In this document: positions 31,835-43,905 of the stretch, piece by piece
How the letters are laid out: every line of letters starts with the position of its first letter
Numbering within the stretch: the first letter of the stretch is position 1
Source: Babylonia areolata
Lineage: Eukaryota; Mollusca; Gastropoda; Neogastropoda; Buccinidae
Direction of reading: 5' to 3'
Length of the DNA: 64,000 bases
Assembly: GCF_041734735.1 (NCBI RefSeq)
Contig: NC_134891.1
Coordinates: forward strand, 14,869,578-14,933,577
Made by a program: the position numbers and the translations under genes
The notes under the pieces: generated by a model
Seen by the model: only the letters and a program-made list of their open reading frames with translations
What the model was told of the DNA's origin: nothing
Database searches by the model: none

Positions 31835-34800
31835 ATGTCGATGACAACAGAAGCAATTACACAACTTGCAGACGCCATCCGGCAACATACTTTATCTCAG
31901 ACAGAAAAATTTCCTCCTCAACCACTTGTGGCAGCTGTCGCCTTCAAAGCACCCCCCTTTTGGACAACCAATGCATCAGCATGGTTTCTTCGTTTGGAAG
32001 CTGTTTTTGCTACCCACACACCTCCCATCACGAATGATTTGACAAAATTTCATCATGTGGTACAACTTCACGACTCAGATACATCCAGGCGTGTACAAGC
32101 GGTAATTGAACGCCCCCCAGACACCCAAAAGTATGAAACACTCAAGGCAGCTCTACTCAAAGCTTTTGAGTCCACACAACTACAGAAAGATACTGCCCTT
32201 CCTCAAATGCAAGGTCTGGGAGACAAACGACCGTCAGAATTATTACAGTACATGCAAACGATGAATTCCAACCCTGAGACTCTCTTCAGAGCTCTTTTTC
32301 TGAATCAACTGCCACCAGAAGTCAGAAAGATTCTTGCCCAGTCTCCAAACGAAGATCTTGAGGTTCTGGCCGAAAAGGCTGACCACATTTTGGAAGTGGA
32401 TCTTCCAACTCCTGCATTTGTGGCAGCTACATCAAATCGACCACCAAAGAATTATTCTAGCACTGCTGCTTCAAATCCTTTCACTTTGTGTAAGTACCAC
32501 GCACGATTCGGAACTGAAGCGAGACGCTGCGAAAACAAGGTTGGTGGACGACCCTGTGCAATGGCCCCACAACAACCTAAGTGGAAAAGAGATCAAAAAC
32601 AGGCTGCTAACATTAGCTCCACCGAATCTCAGGACTTTTCAACAGCTACCTCAGTCAACATTAACACAATCATGGTAGCAGATGTTTTGTCAGGACGCAG
32701 TTTTCTGGTTGACACGGGGGCTGAGGAATCTGTTTTCCCTGCAAGTGTCTCAGAACGCAAAAAGACTCGAGGACCCAGTCTGATTGCTGCCAACGGCTCA
32801 GGCATTCCTACTTATGGAAAAAGGAATATCCCATTACAATTAGGCCAGGGCGCATCGTTTGTTCAAAAGTTTTGGATCGCAGATGTGACTCAGCCAATCC
32901 TAGGCGCAGACTTTTTTGCTACCCAAAGACTGGCTATTGATCTTACCAACAGACGTCTGGTGTCCCTGGATGGAGGTCTGGTGATTCCTGGACGACTGGC
33001 ACGCTCGCAAGCAGGAAGAGGCATACACAAGATTCATTCCCGCTACGAAGCAATTGTAGAGGATTTTCCTGCACTCCTAGTACCTTCCTTCACAGAAAAC
33101 AAGCATGGTGTACTCCACTACATCCCCACTACTGGTTCCCCTGTGCATGCACGTGCACGTCGCCTCGACCATGAGAAATTGACAGCTGCTAAGGCAGAGT
33201 TTGATGAAATGGAGCACCTAGGTATCGTCCGCCGTTCATCTTCCCCTTGGTCATCACCACTGCACATGGTGAAGAAAAGCAATTGCTGCTGGCGTCCCTG
33301 CGGAGATTATCGTCGACTCAATGATATAACTAGAGATGACCGCTACCCCCTTCCCCACATCCAGGACCTGAATGCCAACCTTGCTGGAAAAATATTTTTT
33401 TTCTCCAAAATTGACCTTGTTCGCGGCTACAACCAAATCCCAGTTGCACCACAGGATATTCCAAAAACAGCAGTCATCACCCCATTCGGCCTGTATGAGT
33501 TTCTGAAAATGCCGTTTGGTCTGAAAAATGCAGCTCAGGCGTTTCAACGCCTCATGGATGGTGTTTTGAAGGACCTAGATTGCTGTTTTGTGTATCTCGA
33601 TGACATTCTTGTTGCAAGTGATGCACCCGAACAACATGAGGCTGATCTACGCACCATTTTCAGCCTACTCACCTCCAACGGTTTAGTGGTCAATATCAAG
33701 AAATGCGTTTTTGGTCAATCTTCCCTGCATTTCCTTGGACATTTAGTCTCAGCAGCTGGGATTGAACCCCTGCCAGAAAAAGTTAGAGCAATTGTCGATC
33801 TTCCCACACCTTCTGATAAGAAAGCTCTTGAACGTTTTCTGGGAATGATGAATTTCTACCACAGATTTCTTCCAGGCATCGCAAAGCGCCTTGCACCTCT
33901 GACTGAGGCTCTCAAAGGTAAACCCAAGAAATTCACATGGACACCTGAATGTCAAGCTGCATTCCAGGAGGCCAAATTAGCACTGGCTTCTGTTGTTATG
34001 CTTCATCACCCCGACCCACAATCTGAAACAAAACTTTCGGTGGATGCATCAGACACTGCCATGGGAGCCGAACTGTCACAACAGCAGAATGGTGCCTGGA
34101 AACCCATTGCATTCTTCTCAAGGAAGCTCACACCAACCCAACAACGTTACTCAACGTTTGACCGTGAACTGTTGGCCATCTACAGTGCAATCCAGCATTT
34201 CCGCTACTTCCTGGAAGGAAAAACATTTACGGTGTTCACAGACCATAAACCACTAACTCATGCCCTGACAAGCAACACTGACAGATCCCCTCGCCAAGAA
34301 CGTCAGCTTTGCTACATAGCGAGTTCACAACTGACATCAGACACATCAGTGGGTCAGACAACATTGTACCTGATACACTCTCCAGGGCACCTATGCCTGA
34401 CCAGGAGCCACTGATTGCTAGCACATCATCAATCCCTGCTGTAGATCTTGCTCAAATGGCAGCGGCACAGCAAACCGATCCCAACGTTGCAGACTTACGC
34501 TCCAAACCAGGATCCCTACAACTAAAGGACATCACTCTGGATGGCACCCAAATTCTGTGTGATGTTTCTACTGGCCACCCCCGGCCGGTGGTACCTCCAG
34601 CATGGACAAAAACTGTATTTAATATTTTGCACAACTGTCTCATCCTGGACCCAAACCCACCACCCACGCTATCTCAGCACGCTACATCTGGCCTGAACTC
34701 AAAAAGGATGTAAAGAACATGGTCAGGGCTTGTCATGAATGTCAGGCTAGCAAAATTGGCCGCCATACCAAAACTCCACTGTCCTCTTTTGACCCCCCTG

Positions 34801-35852
34801 ATAGACGCTTTGGTGACATACACGTGGACCTTGTGGGACCCCTCCCTTCATCAGAAGACTGCAATTATCTGCTTACCATCGTGGACAGATTCACAAGACG
34901 GCCAGAAGCTATCCCTCTCCCTAACGCAGAAGCTGTTACCTGTGCCAAAGCCTTATTGCGTACTTGGATCGCGCGATTCGGGGTCCCAAACACAATTACT
35001 TCAGACCAAGGCCGTCAGTTCACCAGTGCGCTGTGGCGAGAGCTGAATATGGTGCTCGGAATTAAACCCCAAACTATCACAGCATACCACCCCCAGGCCA
35101 ACGGCATGGTGGAAAGGTTTCATCGCAGCCTCAAAGCTGCTCTCAAAGCTCGCCTCAATGGACCACGCTGGATGGATGAACTACCGATCGTGATGCTTGG
35201 CATCCGGACAACGTGGAAAGAAGATCTTGATGCTGCTCCTGTTCTCTTCACTTATGGCACAAACCTCCGAGTGCCTGGCGATTTCCTTCCACCCCCATGT
35301 GCGGACAAAGTGTTCCCTTCCAGTACTTTCGTCCAAGAACTGCAAGAAAAACTTAGAAAACTTTCCCCTTCCCCCCCTTCCCACCATGGATCATCAGCGT
35401 CGTACATTCCCAAAAACTTGCAGTCAGCGGATCAGGTGTACCTTCGACATGACGCACACAAGGGCCCATTAGTGAGACCTTACGATGGACCTTTCCCTGT
35501 ATTGACCCGTGCTGAAAAACACTTTGACATTTTCAAAGATGGAAAGGCTGTTCGCGTGTCACTGGATCGACTCAAGCCTGCTTATTCCCCACAAACTTTT
35601 CCCAAAACCAATCAGGATTCCTGTGTGTCTGAACCACAGGACCCTCATGCTCCTCAGGAAGATTGCACTGCCAAAACGGGTGATGCTGCCGGATCTGATC
35701 GCGCTACCAGATCTGATGACACACAAGGCAACATTCCAGCACCTGCCTTTGTCAGATGCTCCGGCACCACAAGTTACAACTCGCACAGGAAGACTGGTGC
35801 AGAAGCCAAAGAAATATCGAACATTTTACCGAGTCTGAACATTACAACATAG
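31835..35852 (+). other. Gag-Pol coding region of the CsRn1-like element
   Basis: Parts in order: Gag with a CHCC box (about 31835-32640); aspartic protease (LVDTGAEESVFP, near 32705); reverse transcriptase (about 33200-33740; IDLVRGYNQIPV, MPFGLKNAAQAFQ, FVYLDDILVAS); RNase H (about 33990-34290; SVDASDTAMGAELSQ, FTDHKPLTHAL); integrase (about 34700-35300; VDLVGPLPSSED, YHPQANGMVERFHRSL with the last catalytic Glu). There is no chromodomain and no envelope gene. The region looks broken, with about two breaks. Confidence 0.9.
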
Positions 35853-36026
35853 AACAGGTCGAACAGACATTTTCTTGATCCCCTTATTAATGATACCTCA
35901 AAGACTCAACCAAGCTTATACTTTCCAAATGATATTGGACAGTTGTTAGCGAGTCTATCCATTATATTACTTGTTTTATTTTGGTACGTTTGCATTCAAC
36001 GCAGTGCGCCGTTCTGGGGCGAGCCC

Positions 36027-36223
36027 TGTAGCACTTACCTAATGCGACTTACCTAATGACATAACGTCGCATGCGATTTGGGTTTTTAGTCAATTGTATT
36101 TGAAACCGGAAGCGTTGCTATGACCACGTTGTTCAACGACTGTTTTAGCGAAGTTGATTTGAGAATGTTTTAGTTTTGTTATTAAATGTTTTAAACGTTG
36201 TCCGGCGTCCGTGTGCTGCTTCA
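36027..36223 (+). repeat. 3' LTR of the CsRn1-like element
   Basis: 197 bp, identical by eye to the 5' LTR and followed by the CTGC target duplication. Confidence 0.95.
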
Positions 36224-36974
36224 CTGCTCTGGTCCCAGGTCTTAATTGACAGCCTACATAGCCATCGTAGCTGTTAGGGCTGAATAAGTGGTGGTTTTGT
36301 ACTGATGCCCCTGATAGGGCTTCCCATGCCGAACAGGTCGTGAGTGAGGCCCAAACTAAACGTGACCCACTGTCCCTTTCGCTGTTCTCTATTCTTCTTT
36401 TTACCGCCTCTTTTCTGTCCTCAGCTCCCCATCAAGCCTTCTTTTCCACATTCTTTTTTCTCTGCGGCCTTCTTCAGGCCCGCCGTGTTTGCCGTGCGGC
36501 GCGACCTGTGATGGAGGGGAATGAGATCCTGCTCTCAACACGTCCCTTTGGCTCGGACTTCTCCTAAGACAGGCAGCACACATTGGCCTGTGTGTGTCAA
36601 TCGGCTACACCTACTTGGGGCCAGGTCAAGACTGGCAGTTTAGTGGCTAGCGAAGATAACCCCCGTAGTGCTCGGTTCTCTGTCCCCGGGAGCTGGGCAT
36701 GATCGGGGGGGAACACGTTGGAGCTAGACTGTTGGTCGTATATCCCTCAAGAAACCTGGAAGGGGTCAAGCTGGTGTTCCCTTGACCCTGGCACCTAAGT
36801 TGGACCCCATGGTGGGTGGGTAAGGGAGGGATGAATTTACATTTTTTTTCAACATGACTTCCAAAAAAATCACACACCCCTAACTCTGGAAAAAGATGAC
36901 GACAAGGAACGGACGACTCAGACTCCGATTCGGAGGTCGTTGAGACCTCTGGATTTTGGCCATCGTGGCTTGTG
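36224..36974 (+). other. Rest of the Nimb-type LINE leader
   Basis: The 5' untranslated region continues after the LTR insertion, GC-rich, with no gene. CGAAACCTGGAGGGGGTCAGGCTGGTGTTC near the element start (31405-31434) is echoed near 36751-36780 (GAAACCTGGAAGGGG, AAGCTGGTGTTC), so the leader has an imperfect internal repeat; tandem leader repeats of this sort could carry the promoter. The stretch just upstream of ORF1 (36864-36974) reads as decayed ORF1 N-terminus, including an Asp/Ser-rich piece. Confidence 0.6.
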
Positions 36975-38159
36975 ATGGAGGGCGCTGATGACGACAAGCC
37001 CTTGTCGGCTCTCAGCCCCTTCGCTATCCAGAAGGGCTTTCAGTGTCTGGCAGGATCGCTGAAATCCATCAAGAGGCTGAGGAGCGGAGCATTTTTAGTT
37101 CAGACAGAGTCCAAAAGGCAGACGCAGCTCCTTCTCAAGGCGACCACTTTCGTGGATAGGGCGGTGAAGGTTTCCTCTCACAAAGGTCTCAACTGCTCAA
37201 AGGGGGTTATCAGATGCCCGGAGTTGAAAGGTGTGTCTGAGGCTGAAATCAAGAGCGAGCTGTCCTCTCAGGGAGTGACTGACGTGTACAGGGTGACGGT
37301 GAGGAAGGGGTCGGACAGAGTCCCGACCAACACTTTCTTCCTCACCTTCTGCTGCCCGGATGTCCCCAAGGACATTCGGGTCGGATACCTGATAGTTAGT
37401 GTAAGCTTGTATGTGCCGTCCCCTCTGAGATGTTTTAAATGCCAGAAATTCGGACACGTGAGAGAACGATGTAAGGAGGAAGAGGCGTGTGGCACCTGTT
37501 CGAAGGCGGCGCACCAGGGCGATTGCGTCAGTGCAGCCCAGTGTGCGAACTGCGGAGGTGGCCACCCGTCCTCATCGAAAGACTGCCCCGCCTGGAAAAA
37601 AGAAAAACAAATCCAGAAGGTCAAGACAGAAAAAAAGTTATCCTTCTTTGAGGCAAAGAAACAGGTGGAGGCCGCGTCACCTAAGGCGTCCTACGCCTCT
37701 GTCGTCAGACCCAGGACGGTGGACGTCGCGGTCCAGACGACGTCCACAGGGACGCAGACGGACGACTTACCCACCTCGTCGGAACCGTTGGCCTTGGGTG
37801 GAGGCGCCGTGTCCACCCCTTCCCATCCTGTGCGGCAGTCCTCAGGGGCTGCTGGGCGGGAGCGGAAAACCTCGGGCGGAGGCACGTTGTCCGCCTCCCG
37901 CCCCACCCCACCCCCCGGCACCCCTCGCCCCGCCTCTCGTCTGCCTGGCCCTCGGGCTGGCGGAAGTGGCCGGAAACCCCCCGTACCTCCAAAACTTAAG
38001 GAGGGGAGGGTTGCGGCCTCGGCGGGATCGGGAGGGGCCGAGGTCGTGGATATTCCGACTCGGTCGGAATCCGAAAAAGTAATTTGTAAAAATAAATACT
38101 CCATCCTGGCCGACCTTGAGCCACCGCAAGCAGAGGAACAGGGGGTAGTGATGGAATAG
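36975..38159 (+). CDS. LINE ORF1, Gag-like protein with zinc knuckles
   Basis: This is a 394-residue ORF1 protein. An N-terminal RRM-like region (FAIQKGFQCLAG, SIKRLRSGAFLVQTES, VIRCPELKGVSEAEI) is followed by CCHC knuckle CFKCQKFGHVRERC (37431-37472), a second Cys-rich unit (CGTCSKAAHQGDC) and a third (CANCGGGHPSSSKDC). The C-terminal third is Pro/Ser/Gly-rich. It should bind LINE RNA, as in the I and Jockey groups. The original start was probably at 36855 (ATGACTTCC): one A too many in an A-run and a TGA at 36897-36899 (CGA by CpG decay) now separate it, so the first ATG in the open frame is at 36975. The frame ends 30 bp before ORF2. Confidence 0.82.
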   Translation: MEGADDDKPLSALSPFAIQKGFQCLAGSLKSIKRLRSGAFLVQTESKRQTQLLLKATTFVDRAVKVSSHKGLNCSKGVIRCPELKGVSEAEIKSELSSQGVTDVYRVTVRKGSDRVPTNTFFLTFCCPDVPKDIRVGYLIVSVSLYVPSPLRCFKCQKFGHVRERCKEEEACGTCSKAAHQGDCVSAAQCANCGGGHPSSSKDCPAWKKEKQIQKVKTEKKLSFFEAKKQVEAASPKASYASVVRPRTVDVAVQTTSTGTQTDDLPTSSEPLALGGGAVSTPSHPVRQSSGAAGRERKTSGGGTLSASRPTPPPGTPRPASRLPGPRAGGSGRKPPVPPKLKEGRVAASAGSGGAEVVDIPTRSESEKVICKNKYSILADLEPPQAEEQGVVME

Positions 38160-38189
38160 GCTGCTGCTTTATTTTTTTTAACCTTTTTA

Positions 38190-41100
38190 ATGGCAGTGAT
38201 CCACTGGAACATCCGGGGTTTCTACGCCAATTTTCAGGAACTCCAGCTGCTTTGTCGTGCTTTGAAACCTTCAGTGCTGGCGCTGCAGGAGACTCTGCAA
38301 AGAGATGGCAAGGTTTTATCTCTCTCTGGTTTTAACTCCGTTTTTAAACCCGCTCAACCGAAGCAAGAGGGATTTTATTTGCAAGTCCCTTTTATACAGT
38401 ACAGTTCTTTTAAGCACCCCTTTACAGGCGGTGGCAGTGAGAGTCACACTTGAGAAAACCATCACTGTCTGCTCTCTGTACCTTCCTCCTTCCGTCCGTG
38501 TTCTGAGGCAGGACCTCATGAACCTGGTCGACCAGCTCCCACGTCCGTTTTTACTGTTGGGCTACTTCAATGGACACTCCCCGCTCTGGGGAAGTGAGAT
38601 GACATCAGCCCGAGGTCTTCTCTTGGAAAACCTTTCCGACATGGACTTGTGCTGTCTTAACGACAAGCCTCCCACTTACCTTCATCTGCCCTCTGGAAAG
38701 CTCTCGTGTTTAGATCTGTTGGTCTGCGATCCATCGTTGGTCCTGGACTACGAGTGGAAAGTGCATGACGATCTGCACGGGAGTGACCACTTTCCTGTCG
38801 TCCTCCGCCCCACAGATGGAGAAAATGACTCTCTGCCTGACCGCCTGAACTATGACAAAGCGGACTGGAGTTTTTTTACCAAGAAGATAAGAGCGGAGCT
38901 GCAGGAAGAAACAGTATTGAAAAGCAAGGACCCTGCTGACACTCTGACTCGGATCGTTTTAGATTGCGCCAAAGCAGCAGTCCCATCGTCTACCTCCAAG
39001 CCTCAGGTCCCTAGAACGCCCTGGTTCAACGCGGAATGTCAGGAGGCCCGTAAGTCTCGGAAGAGAGCGCAGCGACACGTCTTTCGGAGACCGGAGACCA
39101 ATAGCGTTCGAACCCATCAACAGCTGAGGGCGAAAGCCAGGTATGTTTTTAAAAAGAGCCAGAGGAAGTCATGGAGAGATTTTTGCTCTTCCTTAACCTC
39201 CAACACACCGAAGAAGAAAGTGTGGAGGGTTTTAAAAAGAATTAAGGGCAAAAACGTATGCCCGACCTTTCATCATCTTAAACTTTCAGACGCTGTGGTC
39301 ACAGAGAAGAAAGCAGTTGCCAATTTGCTTGCCTCCACAATTGAACAGAACTCGAGATCTGCTAACAAATCTGCTCGGTTTCTTAAAACAAAAAACCTGT
39401 CAGAAAAAACACCATGTAACTTCTTTTCCGACAACACAGAGAATTACAACCTTCCTTTCACAATGAATGAACTTAAATCTGCCCTTCAGACCTGTACGGA
39501 TTCCTGTCCAGGAATGGACGAGGTCCATTATAAACTCTTAAAGCACCTTCCCCAAACCTGTCTGGACACCCTGCTTAAAGTTTATAACCACATCTGGGTC
39601 ACAGGCTTTTTTCCACCCTCCTGGCGGAAAGCCCTCATAATCCCGCTGCCGAAACCAGGAAAAGACCCCTCGAACCCCTCCAACTACCGCCCAATTGCAC
39701 TGACCAGCTGCATTTGCAAACTGATGGAGAAGATGGTCAACGGTAGACTGATGTGGAAACTAGAGACCGACGGCCTTCTGGTGAAAGAACAGTGCGGTTT
39801 CCGCAAGCATCGCTCTACCGTTGACCATCTGGTTCGTCTGGAAACCACTGTAAGAAATGCTTTTGTGAACAAACAACATGTGGTGGCCATATTTTTTGAC
39901 TTGGAGAAAGCTTACGATACCACGTGGAAATTTGGTATTCTCTCGGACTTGCACAAGCTCGGCTTCCGAGGACACCTGCCTCAGTTCATCCACAATTTTT
40001 TACAAGACAGACAATTCCAGGTGAGACTCGGCACCACCCTGTCCGACATTCACGAGCAGGAGCTGGGTGTCCCGCAAGGGAGCATCCTGTCGCCGGCTCT
40101 TTTCAGCATCAAAATTAATGACATCGTTCAATCCGTTCAGAAGGGATCGGACAGCTCGCTGTTCGTGGACGATTTTGCCTTATATGCAACCGGCAGCACG
40201 TACGCCAGCATCCAGCGACGGCTTCAGCTCTGCGTCAACAAAATCCAGTGTTGGGCAGAGGAGAATGGCTTCACATTTTCGTCCTCCAAAACTGAATGCA
40301 TCCATTTTCATAATTTTCGCCAGTTCTATCCGGACCCTGAAATCCGTCTGGGAAAATCCACCATCCCGGCGGTCAAGGAAGCCAGATTTTTAGGGGTCGT
40401 CTTTGATCAGAAGCTCAACTTTCTCAGCCATATTAAACAGCTGAAAGTATCTTGCCAAAAAGCCCTGAACATCATCCGAGTTGTGGCACACACGAACTGG
40501 GGTGCTGATAAGAGAACTCTCTTGCACCTCTACAGAGCCCTGGTCCGGTCCAAACTGGATTGTGGAAGTGTAGTATACGGCTCGGCCAGACCGTCCTACC
40601 TGAAACTGTTGGACCCTGTACACCACCAAGGGCTCCGTCTCAGCTTAGGTGCTTTCCACACCACCCCTGTGCACAGCCTGTACGCAGAGGCGGGGGAACC
40701 GCCTCTCTCCAACCGCAGACTGAAGCTGACCCTGAATTATTATTTGAAATTGTTTTCTGAACCTACAAACCCTGCTTACGACGCTGTATTCAACAACCCT
40801 TTCGATAAGAAATTTACAGACAACCCAAACTGCATACCTCCTCTCGGACTCCGCATTCAGCCGCACTTAGAAAATGCCGGTCTGGATGTCGGTGGCATCT
40901 CAGATTTCTCTAAGTTCCCTAACAGCCCTCCGTGGACCTTTACAACACCTGAGGTCCGATTCGATCTGGCCTCATACCGTAAAGACACCACCAGTTCTCT
41001 GGCCTACAGAACTTACTTTTCGGAACTCTGCCACAAATTCCACACTTTTCAAAGCATCTTCACTGACGGTTCCAAGTCAGAGGACGGAGTCGCTGCATCT

Positions 41101-41858
41101 GCGTTCTGTCCCGCCTTTCCTGACCGGCCCTCAACAGAACACATCCTGTCTGACAGCTCGGTGTACACTGCGGAACTGACTGCGCTGGTTCTGGCGGTAA
41201 AAATGGTTCTCTCTTCGAAACAAAAGAGATTCATGATCTTTTCCGACTCCTTGTCAGCCCTGGAGGCGATCACCTGCAGGAATATCACTCATCCCAAACT
41301 GCTGGAATTTTATGAAGATTTTACTCTCGTAACGAAGAAAGGATACGAGGTTGTGTTGGCCTGGGTTCCGGGACATGTTGGCATTCGTGGTAACGAAAGG
41401 GCGGACCTGCTGGCCAGGAACGCTGTAAAGAAAGAATTACCAGATCCTTTGTACCCTATACAGACATGAAGCGGAAGGTGAACACTTACGTTAAGGATCT
41501 TTGGCAAGAGGAGTGGAACACCCAGACGGACAACAAGCTCTTCCAGATCCGTCCGGACCTAAAAGAGACCCTCCCTTCGGGGGTGAAGAACAGAAAGGAG
41601 GAGTCTGTGCTGTGCAGACTGCGTACGGGGCACACTTTTTTTACTCATTCTTACTTGTTGAAGGGGGAGGAGGCCCCTCGATGCATTCCCTGTGATGAGC
41701 CTCTCACCGTGAAACACGTGCTCCTTGGCTGTTGGGATCTGCATGACGTTAGACGCAGGCATTACACGGCGGTTTCTTTGAAGAGTTTGTTTCGTGATGT
41801 CCCTCCGTGGGCGCTGATGGACTTCTTAAAAAAAGTGAACATTTTAAACCAGATTTGA
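38190..41858 (+). pseudogene. LINE ORF2: endonuclease, reverse transcriptase, RNase H
   Basis: The endonuclease starts VIHWNIRGFYANFQEL and ALQETLQRDG and ends GSDHFPVVLRP. A frameshift near 38370 splits its first part. The GDFN motif reads GYFN, with catalytic Asp replaced by Tyr at 38563-38565. The reverse transcriptase has NYRPIALTSC, KEQCGFRKHRSTVDHL, FFDLEKAYDTTW, LGVPQGSILSPALF and catalytic FVDD (40162-40173). RNase H starts FTDGSKSEDG (about 41060) with SDSLSALEAI and WVPGHVGIRGNERAD. A one-base loss near 41439, seen by comparison with 43164-43905, shifts the C-terminal part, which holds a CCHC-type motif (CIPCDEPLTVKHVLLGC). Family and order are secure; the copy is inactive. Confidence 0.9.
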
Positions 41859-42031
41859 AGGTTTTAAACTATGGAAGTTTTTTTAACTTTGGAGTGGAAA
41901 GTTTGATGTGGTGACTCGTTTTAATTGGTTGGGTTTTTTTTATCCTTGTAGTAGTTATTGACGCGGCGATAGCCTTGAGATGGCCTTAGTGGTTGGCGAG
42001 GCTCTAAGCACCATAATTTCATTTCATTTCC

Positions 42032-42046
42032 TTTTTCTTATCAGCA
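42032..42046 (+). repeat. Target duplication, right, of the Nimb-type LINE
   Basis: Exact copy of 31384-31398, directly after the element's CATTTCATTTC tail. Confidence 0.92.
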
Positions 42047-42478
42047 GTATTCTACTTCCGCATTCCCTCCAGATGTAAACATAATACATCTCTGATTACT
42101 CGCGATTTTGAGGAAACTAGTGTATATAATTTCGTGTGTGTGTGTGTTACAATGGTGATGTAATGCAGTCTTGATTTTAACACATTGACTGGATTTGGGG
42201 GGCGCACTAACAATGAAGTTTCATAGTGATTCATTACTGCAGTTATCACATGTGCATGTATAAATTTACATCCTTTCTCGGTGTCTACTCATTGCGTTTC
42301 AATGGATACTGTGGTCAGCTAGTGTAAAAACAATATTGACTGATGCCGATTGTATACTCTACATAAAACAAGTAGTATTTGTATTGTAAGATCATCACGT
42401 TTTACTAGCCCAGCCGCTTCCATTCTCTTCAACCTTTTATTTTCGTGTGGTTAACTGTATATTTTTTTCTATACTACT

Positions 42479-42518
<40 letters not shown>

Positions 42519-43153
42519 ACACACACACACACACACTGACACACAAACACACACACACACTACCGAGTGCGTTTTGTGCTAGTATGAGAGACGAAGACCG
42601 ACTGTCAACAGATTTGCAGACAGAGGAGTGAGGGGTGGACCAGTATAATGATCCATAACCACTCCCCTCTCGAAATCACTCTCTGGGGGGTCATTATGGG
42701 CACGTGCCTAAACACAACCCCCGGGGAGTGAATCCAGACTGACCCCCCTCCCCCCTTAAAGTTCTCAAATTGTCCCAAACGACAATGCACACTATTTCAA
42801 ACTCACTGCAACCGTATTAATTTTGAGGGAGGAGGGATTCTGGACCTGAGCCAGAATCACTACCCCCCTCCCTCCCCCCCTTGTCCCCCCATTCCAAAAG
42901 CACTCCCCGTGGTCCAAATACATCCCATGGGGTAGGCATTGGCACGAGCCTGTTTCCACCTCCCTGGTAGATGGGAGTGAGTTTGGGCACATGCTTAAAC
43001 TTACTCGCTGGGGAGTACATTCAGACAGGATACTGGCGAGGCAGAATCACTCCAGGGGAGCGAAAATACAACAGGGATGGAATAATTCTGGCCTTATGCC
43101 TGAATTCACCCCCCCCCCTCACCCCAACCCTCTCCTTATTTGATATTGGCTTC
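42047..43153. other. No gene seen; microsatellite and degenerate C/G-rich repeats
   Basis: A CA microsatellite with CTGACA interruptions lies at 42481-42562. From 42640 to 43130 imperfect units recur (GGGCACGTGCCTAAAC, GGGCACATGCTTAAAC, GCCAGAATCAC, CTGGCCTTATGCCTGAATTCAC), part of a dispersed motif seen again to 47560. Confidence 0.6.
42481..42562. repeat. (CA)n microsatellite
   Basis: CA tract with regular CTGACA interruptions. Confidence 0.9.
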
Positions 43154-43163
43154 TTGTGCAAAG

Positions 43164-43859
43164 ATCTTCACTGACGGTTCCAAGTCAGAGAACGGAGTCG
43201 CCGCATCTGCGTTCTGTCCCGCCTTTCCTGACCGGCCCTCAATGGAACACATCCTGTCTGACAGCTCGGTGTACACCGCGGAACTGACCGCACTGGTTCT
43301 AGGGTTAAAAATGGTTCTCTCTTCGAAACAGAAGAGATTCATGATCTTTTCCGACTCCTTGTCAGCCCTGGAGGCGATCACCTGCAGGAATATCACTCAT
43401 CCCAAACTGCTGGAATTTTATGAAACTTTTACTCTTGCAACGAAGAAAGGATACGAGGTTGTGTTAGCCTGGGTTCCCGGACATGTTGGCATTCGTGGTA
43501 ACGAAAGGGCGGACCTGCTGGCCAGGAACGCTGTAAAGAAAGAATTGTCCAGATCCTTTGTGCCATATACAGACATGAAGCGGAAGGTGAACACCTACGT
43601 TAAGGATCTATGGCAAGAGGAGTGGAACACCCAGACAGACAACAAGCTCTTCCAGATCCGTCCGGACCTAAAAGAGACCCTCCCTTCGGGGGTGAAGAAC
43701 AGAAAGGAGGAGTCTGTGCTGTGCAGACTTTTTTTTACTCATTCTTACTTGTTGAAGGGGGAAGAGGCCCCTCGATGCATTCCCTGTGACGAGCCTCTCA
43801 CCGTGAAACACGTGCTCCTTGATTGTTGGGATCTGCATGACGTTAGACGATGGCCCTAG
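43164..43859 (+). pseudogene. RNase H and C-terminal fragment of LINE ORF2
   Basis: The frame is open from FTDGSKSENGVAAS through SDSLSALEAI, WVPGHVGIRGNERAD and the C-terminal CIPCDEPLTVKHVLLDC motif. It keeps the base that the full-length copy has lost near 41439, but lacks a short stretch (RTGHT) before FFTHSYLL. It ends early because of the internal deletion. It lacks endonuclease and reverse transcriptase and cannot move by itself. Confidence 0.9.
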
Positions 43860-43905
43860 TGGTCGGCGAGGCTCTAAGCACCATAATTTCATTTCATTTC
43901 ATTTT
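43164..43905 (+). mobile_element. 5'-truncated Nimb-type LINE copy
   Basis: Begins inside the RNase H domain and ends with the same CATTTCATTTC tail. An exact 10-bp target duplication TTGTGCAAAG flanks it (43154-43163 and 43906-43915). It is about 97 percent identical by eye to the end of the full-length copy. An internal deletion joins GTTAGACG to ATGGCC, removing the ORF2 end and most of the 3' untranslated region. Confidence 0.93.

Larger units (their letters stand above)
31546..36223 (+). mobile_element. CsRn1-like Ty3/Gypsy LTR retrotransposon
   Basis: This is a 4.68-kb element with two identical 197-bp LTRs (TG...CA), a 4-bp target duplication CTGC (31542-31545 and 36224-36227) and a primer site complementary to tRNA-Trp. 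The single Gag-Pol region includes a CHCC-type cysteine-histidine box (CKYH...C...C) instead of the usual CCHC. A tRNA-Trp primer and a CHCC box are known marks of the CsRn1 clade. It inserted into the leader of the Nimb-type LINE and is therefore younger than that LINE. Identical LTRs point to a very recent insertion. It nevertheless looks broken, with about two breaks. Confidence 0.92.
31399..42031 (+). mobile_element. Full-length I/Nimb-type LINE with nested LTR element
   Basis: The 15-bp target duplication TTTTTCTTATCAGCA occurs at 31384-31398 and again at 42032-42046, fixing both ends. The element starts CCTCCCGAAACC and ends with CATTTCATTTC repeats. It has a leader, a Gag-like ORF1 (36975-38159) with zinc knuckles, and ORF2 (38190-41858) with endonuclease, reverse transcriptase and RNase H, the arrangement of the I superfamily (Nimb or a near clade). 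Without the LTR element it is about 5.95 kb. The leader phrase GGTCACTACCTTGTCATGG precedes the insertion. ORF2 has two frameshifts, so this copy is dead. Confidence 0.9.
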
